Source: Pelagibacterium montanilacus
Lineage (GTDB): Bacteria; Pseudomonadota; Alphaproteobacteria; Rhizobiales; Devosiaceae
DNA: 64,000 bases
NCBI RefSeq assembly: GCF_003992665.1
Contig: NZ_RZMX01000018.1
Location: forward strand, 1-64,000
Reading direction: 5' to 3'
This document shows positions 57,237 through 64,000 of the stretch, one piece after another. The translations under genes were made by a program, and so were the position numbers. The number at the start of each line of letters is the position of its first letter. Position 1 is the first letter of the stretch. The notes under the pieces were generated by a model. It ran no database searches. It was not told the origin of the DNA and saw only the letters and a list, made by a program, of their open reading frames with translations.

Positions 57237-58314
57237 TTCACCAATGGGTGCACTGGCCGGGGCGGCGATGGTCATAGCCGGCTTGTCTGTGGCAGCTCCT
57301 GTCCATGCCCAGGACGCTCCATATTACGAGGGCAAGACGCTCAACCTTCTGGTGCCTTTCGGCCCCGGTGGCGGCACGGACGTCTGGGCACGGTATCTGG
57401 CAGAGTATCTGCCCGAAGCCATCGAAGGCTCACCCACCGTTCTGGTCGAGAACCGGCCAGGCGGCGGCAGCATTACCGGCGTCAACCATTTCGCCATGCA
57501 GGTGGAGCCGGATGGCGAAACGGTGCTGATCACCAGCGGATCGAGCATCCAGCCCTATCTGCTCGAAGATCCGGCCGTGCGCTATGATCTGGCCGACTGG
57601 CGCCCGGTCGCTGCCAATCCCGTGGGGGCGATCTTCTACGTGCATCCCTCCACCGGCATCGAAAGCGCAGACGATCTGGGCTCGGCATCCGAGGAACTGT
57701 ATTATGGTGGGATCAGCGCGACTGGCAACGATCTTGTCATGCTCCTGATCTTCGACCTGCTGGACATGAACGTTCAATCCATCATGGGCTATGACGGAAA
57801 GGGGCCGATCCGCGTTGCCTATGAACGTGGCGAGGTCAACACCGACTACCAGGTGACCCCGGCCTACACGACGAGCGTCGAGCCGCTCGTCGCGGCAGAC
57901 CAGGCTGTGCCGATCTTTACCTTCGGCATTATCGACGCCAACGGTGACGTCGTGGCCGATGAGGCCTTCCCCGATCTGCCCACGGTCAAGGATGTCTACA
58001 TCTCGATCCATGGCGAAGAGCCGTCCGGGCAGGCATGGGAAGCCTACAAGACCTTCCTGGCGGCCGGGTTCGGCGTCCAGAAGATCATGTGGGTCAAGAA
58101 CGATACCCCCGAGCAGGCCGTCGCCGCCCTGGAAGAAGCGATCCGGCAGATCGCGGAAGATCCCGAAGCCATCGAACGCGGGGTCGAGGTGCTGGGTGGA
58201 TATCCGCTGCTCTACGGTGAGGACGCTGCGGCTGCTGCGCGCTCGATTGTCAACGCCGACCCCGAGGCGGCTGCCTACGCCATGTCGTTCCTCGAAGAAC
58301 TGGGGCTTCGCTAG
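57223..58314 (+). CDS. tctC: Tripartite tricarboxylate transporter substrate-binding protein TctC
   Basis: 363 residues from ATG 57223, preceded by AGGAGGAG; it overlaps the lyase gene end. Signal peptide about 1-26 (ending VHAQ). Bug/TctC family: YYEGKTLNLLVPFGPGGGTDVWARYLAEYLP and VVLVENRPGGGS-like VLVENRPGGGSITGVNHF. Slightly longer than typical Bug proteins (~325). It binds a carboxylate ligand in the periplasm and feeds TctAB. Linkage to PrpF, MmgE/PrpD and lyase genes suggests a polycarboxylate. Confidence 0.92.
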   Translation: MRNFNSPMGALAGAAMVIAGLSVAAPVHAQDAPYYEGKTLNLLVPFGPGGGTDVWARYLAEYLPEAIEGSPTVLVENRPGGGSITGVNHFAMQVEPDGETVLITSGSSIQPYLLEDPAVRYDLADWRPVAANPVGAIFYVHPSTGIESADDLGSASEELYYGGISATGNDLVMLLIFDLLDMNVQSIMGYDGKGPIRVAYERGEVNTDYQVTPAYTTSVEPLVAADQAVPIFTFGIIDANGDVVADEAFPDLPTVKDVYISIHGEEPSGQAWEAYKTFLAAGFGVQKIMWVKNDTPEQAVAALEEAIRQIAEDPEAIERGVEVLGGYPLLYGEDAAAAARSIVNADPEAAAYAMSFLEELGLR

Positions 58315-58319
58315 ACAAT

Positions 58320-58354
58320 GATCGGGGTGTGCTGCTGGTCGGTGCACCCCGATC
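58320..58354 (+). other. Intercistronic hairpin between tctC and tctA
   Basis: GATCGGGGTG (58320-58329) pairs perfectly with CACCCCGATC (58345-58354), 15-nt loop, starting 6 bp after the tctC stop. As after dctP and the sugar binding-protein gene, it probably biases expression toward the binding protein. Confidence 0.6.
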
Positions 58355-58394
58355 CTGCCACGAGATATCGCTCCAACCGTACGGATCCTGTGCC

Positions 58395-59873
58395 ATGCTC
58401 GATGCTCTGATGCAGGCCTTTGCCGGCATTCTAACATTCGGAACCTTGCTTCCGCTGCTTCTGGGCGTTGTGGTGGGCATCGTTATCGGCGTTCTGCCGG
58501 GGCTCGGAGGCGTGGTCGGCTTTTCGCTGCTGCTGCCGTTCGTTTTCAATCTCGAGCCCTCCGCCGCGATTGCAATGCTGATCGGGCTGGCAGCCGTGGT
58601 CCCGACCTCCGACACGTTTCCGTCCGTCCTCATGGGCATCCCCGGGTCGTCGGGCTCCCAGGCCACGATCATGGACGGCTATCCGCTGGCGCGGAAAGGT
58701 CAGGGCGCGAGAGCGCTGGGGGCGGCCTTCACCGCATCGCTGATGGGCGGGCTGATTGGTGCGCTGGTTCTGACGGCCGCCATTCCGATTGCCCGTCCAC
58801 TGATCCTGATGTTCGGCTCGCCGGAACTCCTGATGCTGGCGATCCTGGGGCTGACGATGGTCGGCATCCTCAGCGCAGGCAATGCCTTGCGCGGCGTGCT
58901 GGCCGGCATTGTGGGGCTGATGATCGGCACCATCGGTGCTGCTCCATCCGATCCCGAATACAGATTTACCTTCGATATTCTCTATCTCTATGATGGCGTG
59001 CCGCTTATCGTCGTGGCGCTTGGGCTTTTTGCGATCCCCGAAATTGTCGACCTGCTGGCCAGCGGCCGCGCGATCGCTCCCGAAAAGGGCGGCGCCAACA
59101 TGGGTCAGCTTATGAGAGGCATCCGCGAGGGCTTCGCACACTGGCGGCTGGTGCTGCGCTGCTCGGGTATCGGGGTCATCATCGGCGCCATTCCCGGCCT
59201 CGGCGGCAGCGTGGTTGACTGGATCAGCTACAGCCAGGCCAAGGCGACCATCCCGAACAACCATTTCGGAGAGGGCGATATCCGAGGGGTCATCGCCCCG
59301 GAATCCTCCAACAACGCCAAGGAGGGCGGGGCGCTGCTGCCGACGCTGTTGTTCGGCATTCCGGGCAGCGGGTCCATGGCGGTCCTGCTCGGTGGGATGA
59401 CACTGCTCGGCATTCAGCCCGGACCCAGCATGGTCACGACCGATCTTCCCATTACCCTTACCGCCATCTGGAGCCTGGCTATTGCCAATATTCTCGGTGT
59501 GGTCATATGCATCGCGCTGGCCGGCGTTATTGCCCGGTTATGCTTCGTGCCGTTCCCAATGCTTGCACCGGCTATCCTGCTGGTGGTGGTCTTCGGCGCC
59601 TACCAGGCGACCCGATCCTGGGGTGACTGGGTGGCCCTCGTCCTTCTGGGTATCCTGGGCTGGCTGATGAAGCGATATGGCTGGTCACGTCCGGCAATTC
59701 TCGTGGGCTTCGTACTGGCGCCGATCACCGAGCAGTACTTCTTCATCTCGATGTCGCGCTACGGCCTCGAGTGGATGTTGCGCCCCGGGGTCGTGATCGT
59801 GGGCGTTCTGATCCTGGCACTGCTCGTCTCGGGGTTCCTGCTGAGCAGAAAAGAAAAGAAGGGCGTCGCATAA
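58395..59873 (+). CDS. tctA: Tripartite tricarboxylate transporter large permease TctA
   Basis: 492 residues from ATG 58395; a longer frame reads back through the hairpin. About twelve helices, TctA family: LGVVVGIVIGVLPGLGGVVGFSLLLPFVFNLEPSAAIAMLIGLAA, MGIPGSSGSQATIMDGYPLARKGQGARALGAAF, and FGIPGSGSMAVLLGGMTLLGIQPGP, the duplicated GIPGS motifs of the family. Sodium- or proton-driven transport subunit. Order C-A-B rather than the classic C-B-A. Stop overlaps the tctB start by 1 bp. Confidence 0.94.
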   Translation: MLDALMQAFAGILTFGTLLPLLLGVVVGIVIGVLPGLGGVVGFSLLLPFVFNLEPSAAIAMLIGLAAVVPTSDTFPSVLMGIPGSSGSQATIMDGYPLARKGQGARALGAAFTASLMGGLIGALVLTAAIPIARPLILMFGSPELLMLAILGLTMVGILSAGNALRGVLAGIVGLMIGTIGAAPSDPEYRFTFDILYLYDGVPLIVVALGLFAIPEIVDLLASGRAIAPEKGGANMGQLMRGIREGFAHWRLVLRCSGIGVIIGAIPGLGGSVVDWISYSQAKATIPNNHFGEGDIRGVIAPESSNNAKEGGALLPTLLFGIPGSGSMAVLLGGMTLLGIQPGPSMVTTDLPITLTAIWSLAIANILGVVICIALAGVIARLCFVPFPMLAPAILLVVVFGAYQATRSWGDWVALVLLGILGWLMKRYGWSRPAILVGFVLAPITEQYFFISMSRYGLEWMLRPGVVIVGVLILALLVSGFLLSRKEKKGVA

Positions 59874-60346
59874 TGTTCTCAGAGCGCGCTGTCTCCATCG
59901 CCCTAACCGCTGTCGTGGGTATCGTTTTACTTGCCATGGCCTGGGGGGCGCAGGATTTCCTGCGCTACTCCCGGCACTTTCCCTTCACCTTCGGTTTGAT
60001 CGGCGCGGTGCTGGCGGCCGTGATCATCTTCCGTGACCTTGTAGTGGCCAGACCCCCGGTGCCCGACGAGCCCGTCGGTGACGCCGCGTCCGAGGGCGGG
60101 CATTCACCACTGCAGGTATTTGCCTGGTTCGCGCTCTATTTCGGCCTGGTGCCCGTGCTGGGGTTCCCCCTGGCCACAGGGGTTTTCACGGTAGCCTTCC
60201 TGCGCGTGGTGGCAGGAGCAGGATGGATCCTGGCGATCGTCTATGCAGCGGCGGCCATGGGCTTCATCTTCTTCATGGGTTCGATGCTCAACATGGAATG
60301 GCCGACCGGCTTTGTCTCCCGCGCGATCATGTCCCGAATGGGGTAG
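59873..60346 (+). CDS. tctB: Tripartite tricarboxylate transporter small permease TctB
   Basis: 157 residues from ATG 59873 (TAATG junction with tctA). Four hydrophobic segments: about 5-24, 33-52, 80-105 and 110-140, with an acidic/Pro loop (PPVPDEPVGDAASEGGHS) between the second and third. TctB-family small subunit needed for tricarboxylate uptake. Last gene of the operon that begins at 52271. Confidence 0.92.
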   Translation: MFSERAVSIALTAVVGIVLLAMAWGAQDFLRYSRHFPFTFGLIGAVLAAVIIFRDLVVARPPVPDEPVGDAASEGGHSPLQVFAWFALYFGLVPVLGFPLATGVFTVAFLRVVAGAGWILAIVYAAAAMGFIFFMGSMLNMEWPTGFVSRAIMSRMG

Positions 60347-60428
60347 CCGGGCCAGGTCGGACCAAATGCGGGTTTGCGGACCAATGGTATCGCCTCCCGG
60401 GGCTTGCGTATCGGGTGCGATCTCCGTA

Positions 60429-60449
60429 ATTTCGAAAACAATTCGAAAT
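60429..60449 (+). promoter_or_regulatory. GlpR-type operator upstream of the DeoR-family regulator gene
   Basis: ATTTCGAA-N5-TTCGAAAT is a perfect 8-bp inverted repeat with a 5-nt spacer, 13 bp before the regulator start. A matching site of the same spacing lies in the glpD promoter, so autoregulation is likely. Confidence 0.75.
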
Positions 60450-60462
60450 CGGGACAACGCGC

Positions 60463-61221
60463 TTGGACGATCGGCATCAACAGATTCTGGCGCTCGCCCG
60501 ATTGCAGGGCAGGGTGCAGGTCGAGGACCTCGCAGGCGAGTTCGGGGTCAGTGCGCAGACCATCCGCAAGGATCTCAACGATTTGTGCCACCGGGGGCAA
60601 CTCGTCAGGGTCCATGGCGGTGCTGAATTTCCCTCCGGCATCGAGAATGTGGAATACGAGGCCCGGCGGCTGATCGCGTCGAGCGAGAAGGGGGCCATCG
60701 GACGCGCGGTGGCTAAACTCATTCCCGACAACGCCTCGCTGTTCATCAATATCGGCACGACGACCGAAGCCGTGGGCAACGCGCTGATCGGGCATGCGGG
60801 CTTGATGGTGATCACCAATAACATCAACGTCGCCAACACCTTGCGGGTGCACAGGGAGTGCGAGGTGGTGATTGCCGGCGGGGTCGTACGCGGTTCGGAT
60901 GGCGGTATCGTCGGCGAGGCCGCCGTCGACTTTATCAAGCAGTTCAAGGTCGATTACGCCGTGATCGGTGCCTCCGCTATAGATGACGACGGGGCGCTGC
61001 TGGACTTCGACTTTCGTGAGGTGAAGGTGGCCCAGGCCATCATCGCCAACGCAAGGCACGTCATCTGCGCTGCCGATTCGACCAAGTTCGAACGGACCGC
61101 TCCGGTGCGCATCGCGCACATGCGGCAGATATCGACGTTTGTCACTGATCGCTGCACGTCCGGTTCAGTCCGCACCATCTGCGAGGACCATGACGTCGAG
61201 CTGATCGAAACCGCAGCCTGA
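60463..61221 (+). CDS. glpR: DeoR/GlpR-family transcriptional regulator
   Basis: 252 residues from TTG 60463 (no ATG nearby; the HTH begins at once). DeoR HTH about 3-55: DDRHQQILALARLQGRVQVEDLAGEFGVSAQTIRKDLNDLCHRGQLVRVHGGAE. Sensor domain about 75-235 with LFINIGTTTEAVGNAL, VITNNINVANTL and AVIGASAIDDDGALLDFD, the ribose/glycerol-3-phosphate-sensing fold. It precedes glpD and shares operators with it, so it should repress glycerol genes until glycerol-3-phosphate binds. Confidence 0.9.
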   Translation: MDDRHQQILALARLQGRVQVEDLAGEFGVSAQTIRKDLNDLCHRGQLVRVHGGAEFPSGIENVEYEARRLIASSEKGAIGRAVAKLIPDNASLFINIGTTTEAVGNALIGHAGLMVITNNINVANTLRVHRECEVVIAGGVVRGSDGGIVGEAAVDFIKQFKVDYAVIGASAIDDDGALLDFDFREVKVAQAIIANARHVICAADSTKFERTAPVRIAHMRQISTFVTDRCTSGSVRTICEDHDVELIETAA

Positions 61222-61369
61222 GACTGAATTCCGCATTTCGGTTTGTCCGTAAGGCTGGCGCAGTTTGCGTTTCGCTGCCAGCTTGTGCTGGCCATCGAAT
61301 GCGGCGGTACGAATTTCAACGGAAAATCAACAGGTTAATGGTTCGTGTCTGAAATATGACCGAATTCGG

Positions 61370-61404
61370 TTGACACGTTTATGATTTCGAATACCTTTCG
61401 TATA
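61370..61404 (+). promoter_or_regulatory. glpD promoter with overlapping GlpR-type operator
   Basis: -35 TTGACA at 61370-61375; a weak -10 TACCTT lies 16 bp further. The operator ATTTCGAA-N5-TTCGTATA (61384-61404) sits in the spacer and over the -10, matching the perfect site at 60429-60449 in spacing and in 12 of 16 arm bases. A 12-bp palindrome ACCGAATTCGGT overlaps the -35 upstream. Confidence 0.7.
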
Positions 61405-61457
61405 GCTTTCAAATGAAGAAGAGGCGAAAAGGCCTCTGAAAGCCGGGGAGGCGTTTC

Positions 61458-63005
61458 GTGAGCGACGCGAAGTTCGACATTCTTGTCGTTGGAGGCGGCA
61501 TCAACGGGTGCGGTATCGCCCGTGACGCGGCCGGTCGCGGATTCTCCGTGTGCCTTCTCGAGATGAACGACCTGGCCTCGGGGACGTCTTCGGGCTCGAC
61601 CAAGCTGATCCATGGCGGCCTGCGCTATCTCGAGCATTACGAGTTTCGTCTGGTACGCGAGGCGCTTCAGGAGCGCGAAGTGCTCTGGGCGATGGCCCCC
61701 CATGTGATCTGGCCGCTGCGGTTCGTCCTGCCTCATCATCGTGGCCTGCGCCCGGCCTGGCTGCTCAGACTCGGCCTGTTCCTCTACGACCATCTCGGCG
61801 GGCGTCGCCGGCTTCCCGCGACCAAGGTGCGCGACTTGCGCCACGACCCGATCGGGCGTGTGCTCAAGCCCGGCTTTGCCAAGGCCTTCGAATATTCCGA
61901 TTGCTGGGTAGACGATGCGCGGCTCGTTACGCTCAATGCCCAGGACGCCTCGCGGCTCGGTGCGCGGATCCGCACCCGCACGCGGCTGGTGACGGCGCGG
62001 CGCGAGGGCGATCATTGGCAGGTGACGACCGAGAATTCCGAAGGTGAAGTCGCTTCGCTTTGCGCACGCATGGTGATCAACGCCTCGGGCCCCTGGGTAT
62101 CGCGTGTGCTCACCGAGTCGATCGGGGCCAACGAGAACCACAAGGTGCGGTTGGTCAAGGGCAGCCACATCGTGGTGCGCAAGCTCTATGACGATCCGCG
62201 CTGCTTTTTCTTCCAGAACAGTGACGGCCGGATCTTCTTTGCCATTCCCTATGAGGACGAGTTCACGCTGATCGGGACCACCGACGAGGATTTCGATGGC
62301 GACCCCAAGGACGTCGTTATCGCCGAGAGCGAGATCGACTATCTGCTTGCCGCCGCGGGAGAGTATTTCTCCGCCCCGCTGGGCCGCAAGGATGTGGTTT
62401 GGACCTATTCGGGTGTTCGCCCGCTCTACGACGACGGGGCGTCCAAGGCCCAGGAGGCAACACGCGATTACGTCCTGAAGCGTTCTGGCGGGGCGGGGCA
62501 GCCGGCGCTGCTCAATGTGATCGGCGGCAAGATAACGACCTATAGGCGGCTCGCGGAATCCGCGCTCGAACACGTCGAGGAAATGCTGGGCGCCCGCAAG
62601 CGGAGCTGGACGGCGAACTCCCGGCTGCCGGGGGGCGAGTTCGCGGTCGATGCCTATGAAGGCCAGGTGGACTGGCTGATACGGGACTATCCTTTCCTCG
62701 GGTCGGTCCAGGCGCGGCGCCTCGTGCGCAGCTATGGCACGCTGGCGCGCACGATCCTGGGTTCGGCCCGGCAGGCGAGCGATCTGGGCCCGGCCTTCGG
62801 CGCAGGGCTCACGGGTGCGGAAGTCACCTATCTCATCGACAATGAATGGGCACGCACCAGCGAGGATATTCTGTGGCGGCGGACCAAGCTCGGGCTGCAT
62901 GGCGAAGCCATCGATCTTGCCGCCCTGAAAGCATTCATAGCCGATAACGTCCGGCGGAACGACGCTGCGGTGCATGAGGAGGAGGTGCGGCATGCTCGAG
63001 CTTAG
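61458..63005 (+). CDS. glpD: Glycerol-3-phosphate dehydrogenase GlpD
   Basis: 515 residues from GTG 61458 with GGGGAGG upstream. FAD-binding motif DILVVGGGINGCGIARDAAGRG at about 7-27; SGTSSGSTKLIHGGLRYLEHYEFRLVREALQER is the GlpD signature; RLVKGSHIVVRKL and FFAIPYEDEFTLIGTTD belong to the substrate domain, and the C-terminal helical domain follows. It oxidises sn-glycerol-3-phosphate to dihydroxyacetone phosphate at the membrane, passing electrons to quinone. First gene of the glycerol operon; the ABC ATPase gene overlaps its end by 14 bp. Confidence 0.96.
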   Translation: MSDAKFDILVVGGGINGCGIARDAAGRGFSVCLLEMNDLASGTSSGSTKLIHGGLRYLEHYEFRLVREALQEREVLWAMAPHVIWPLRFVLPHHRGLRPAWLLRLGLFLYDHLGGRRRLPATKVRDLRHDPIGRVLKPGFAKAFEYSDCWVDDARLVTLNAQDASRLGARIRTRTRLVTARREGDHWQVTTENSEGEVASLCARMVINASGPWVSRVLTESIGANENHKVRLVKGSHIVVRKLYDDPRCFFFQNSDGRIFFAIPYEDEFTLIGTTDEDFDGDPKDVVIAESEIDYLLAAAGEYFSAPLGRKDVVWTYSGVRPLYDDGASKAQEATRDYVLKRSGGAGQPALLNVIGGKITTYRRLAESALEHVEEMLGARKRSWTANSRLPGGEFAVDAYEGQVDWLIRDYPFLGSVQARRLVRSYGTLARTILGSARQASDLGPAFGAGLTGAEVTYLIDNEWARTSEDILWRRTKLGLHGEAIDLAALKAFIADNVRRNDAAVHEEEVRHARA

Positions 63006-64000
63006 GAACGTGTCCAAGATCATGGGCAATGAGACCCACGTTTCCGACGTCACGCTGGCCCTGGAACACGGGAGCCTCAACGTGCTGCTGGGGCCGACAC
63101 TGTCGGGCAAGACGACGCTCATGCGCATCATGGCCGGGCTTGAGCGCCCGACCCATGGCCAGGTCGTCTTCGATGGCAAGGACGTCACAGGCGTCTCGCC
63201 ACAAAAGCGCAACGTGGCGATGGTGCACCAGCAGTTCATCAACTATCCCGCGATGAGCGTTTACGAGAACATTGCGTCTCCGCTTCGGCTGGCCCGGCTC
63301 GACAAGGCAACCATCGACACGAGGGTGCGCAAGGCCGCAGAACTGATGAAGCTTACCCCCATGCTGGACCGGTTGCCGCTCAACCTGTCGGGAGGACAGC
63401 AGCAGCGCACGGCGCTGGCGCGGGCCATCGTCAAGGACGCCGCGGTGGTCCTGCTCGACGAGCCGCTGGCCAATCTCGACTACAAGCTCCGTGAGGAGTT
63501 GCGCGCCGAGTTGCCGCGCATCTTTGCCGAGGCAGGCTCGATCTTCGTTTATGCGACCACCGAGCCTTCCGAGGCGCTGCTGCTCGGTGGCAATACCGTT
63601 GCGCTTTCGGAAGGGCGCATCACCCAGTTCGGGCGGACCATCGAGGTGTTCCGCAGACCTGATGACCTCAAGACCGCACAGACTTTCGCCGATCCTCCGC
63701 TCAATACGCTGGCGGTGGAAAAGCGCGACACGAGGTTCCTCCTGGATGGTGGGGTTGCGATCCCGGTTCCCGACGAGGCGCGCAGCGCACCGGACGGAAC
63801 ATATACGATCGGGTTCCAGCCCCACCATCTGTCCCTTTCTCCGGCCAATCCCGATGCCGTCGGTGTCGAGGCCAAGGTGACGATCACCGAGATCACCGGT
63901 TCGGAGAGCTTCGTGCACCTGGCCTATGGGGGCTTCCCGTGGGTCATGCTGGCCCACGGCATCCACCACTTCGACGTGGGCGCCACGATTACCGTCTTCA
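62992..64000 (+). CDS. glpS: Glycerol ABC transporter ATP-binding protein, GlpS type, 3' end cut by window edge
   Basis: 336 codons visible from ATG 62992, with GGAGGAGG upstream; it runs off the window. MalK/UgpC-like ABC domain: Walker A is GPTLSGKT (34-41) rather than GPSGCGKST but keeps Lys and Thr; Q-loop MVHQQF; signature LSGGQQQR; Walker B AVVLLDEPLANLD. The switch His is absent: the segment reads VYATTEPSEALL where VTHDQxEA is usual. The C-terminal TOBE-like part starts at about 235. In rhizobial glycerol importers two ATPases (GlpS and GlpT) pair, so this may be the partly degenerate half; the partner should follow. Confidence 0.88.
   Translation, partial: MLELRNVSKIMGNETHVSDVTLALEHGSLNVLLGPTLSGKTTLMRIMAGLERPTHGQVVFDGKDVTGVSPQKRNVAMVHQQFINYPAMSVYENIASPLRLARLDKATIDTRVRKAAELMKLTPMLDRLPLNLSGGQQQRTALARAIVKDAAVVLLDEPLANLDYKLREELRAELPRIFAEAGSIFVYATTEPSEALLLGGNTVALSEGRITQFGRTIEVFRRPDDLKTAQTFADPPLNTLAVEKRDTRFLLDGGVAIPVPDEARSAPDGTYTIGFQPHHLSLSPANPDAVGVEAKVTITEITGSESFVHLAYGGFPWVMLAHGIHHFDVGATITVF

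Noticed and set aside
61335-63242. Minus-strand open frame of 635 codons opposite glpD and the ABC gene
   Set aside because: High GC produces long antisense frames; the sense strand encodes full GlpD and ABC motifs, and the antisense product has low-complexity Arg/Pro/Gly-rich sequence.
1-64000. CRISPR array, tRNA, rRNA, integrase, prophage or toxin-antitoxin genes
   Set aside because: Looked for on both strands; no regular spaced repeats, cloverleaf-like tRNA, rRNA signature or phage/integrase genes recognised. The only mobile DNA found is the dead IS3 element and the small dispersed repeats.

Overview
The window looks like chromosomal DNA from a GC-rich alphaproteobacterium of the Hyphomicrobiales, possibly Devosiaceae or a near relative. 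The pointers are an ExoD-family protein, a glycerol ABC uptake locus beginning with a GlpS-type ATPase next to glpD, a single-domain FrcA/RbsA-type sugar ATPase, many TRAP, TTT and ABC importers with local LacI/GntR/DeoR regulators, and an alphaproteobacterial-style Ig-domain autotransporter. The taxon is an inference from gene families; no rRNA or tRNA gene was seen. By eye, the first ~15 kb is less GC-biased than 19-36 kb.

Layout. 1-4.8 kb: copper island with copA (cut by the window edge), copZ, two DUF305 proteins, a small Cys-rich secreted protein and cueR, tied together by three CueR-type boxes. 4.8-5.5 kb: no recognisable gene. 5.5-9.5 kb: envelope and ion genes (ExoD-like, CBS protein, Kef-type antiporter, a 28-aa membrane peptide, phospholipase D family enzyme). 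9.5-11.1 kb: decayed zone with an IS3-family remnant and a broken SDR gene ending in a dispersed repeat. 11-15.4 kb: aldo/keto reductase, SDR, LysR and AraC regulators. 15.4-18.9 kb: autotransporter split by a frameshift. 19-22.4 kb: LysR, pirin and a DUF5996-GNAT fusion. 22.5-28.1 kb: ferric-siderophore ABC operon with a FhuF-like reductase and an internally deleted second binding protein. 28.1-31.7 kb: two-component operon with a periplasmic molybdopterin-fold protein. 31.8-35.9 kb: operon of a membrane protein, a VWA protein with near-identical repeats, an SH3-like and another secreted protein. 36.1-41 kb: TRAP transporter, enolase-superfamily dehydratase and GntR. 41-51.4 kb: LacI-controlled catabolic regulon (sugar ABC importer, CoA-transferase, GMC oxidoreductase, aldehyde dehydrogenase, shikimate-dehydrogenase-like enzyme, enoyl-CoA hydratase). 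51.4-60.3 kb: GntR-controlled cluster with PrpF, two MmgE/PrpD proteins, a PrpB/isocitrate-lyase-family lyase and a TctCAB importer. 60.4-64 kb: glycerol locus (glpR, glpD and the first ABC ATPase, cut by the window edge).

How the genes work together. Most of the right half consists of catabolic cassettes, each pairing an importer with enzymes and a local regulator whose operators can be read in the DNA. The two that look least described are the LacI regulon at 41-51 kb, with two matching palindromes, and the Prp-like/TctCAB cluster at 52-60 kb, which has methylcitrate-cycle-type enzymes but no synthase and so appears to act on an imported polycarboxylate. Three unrelated importer operons carry a hairpin directly after the binding-protein gene.
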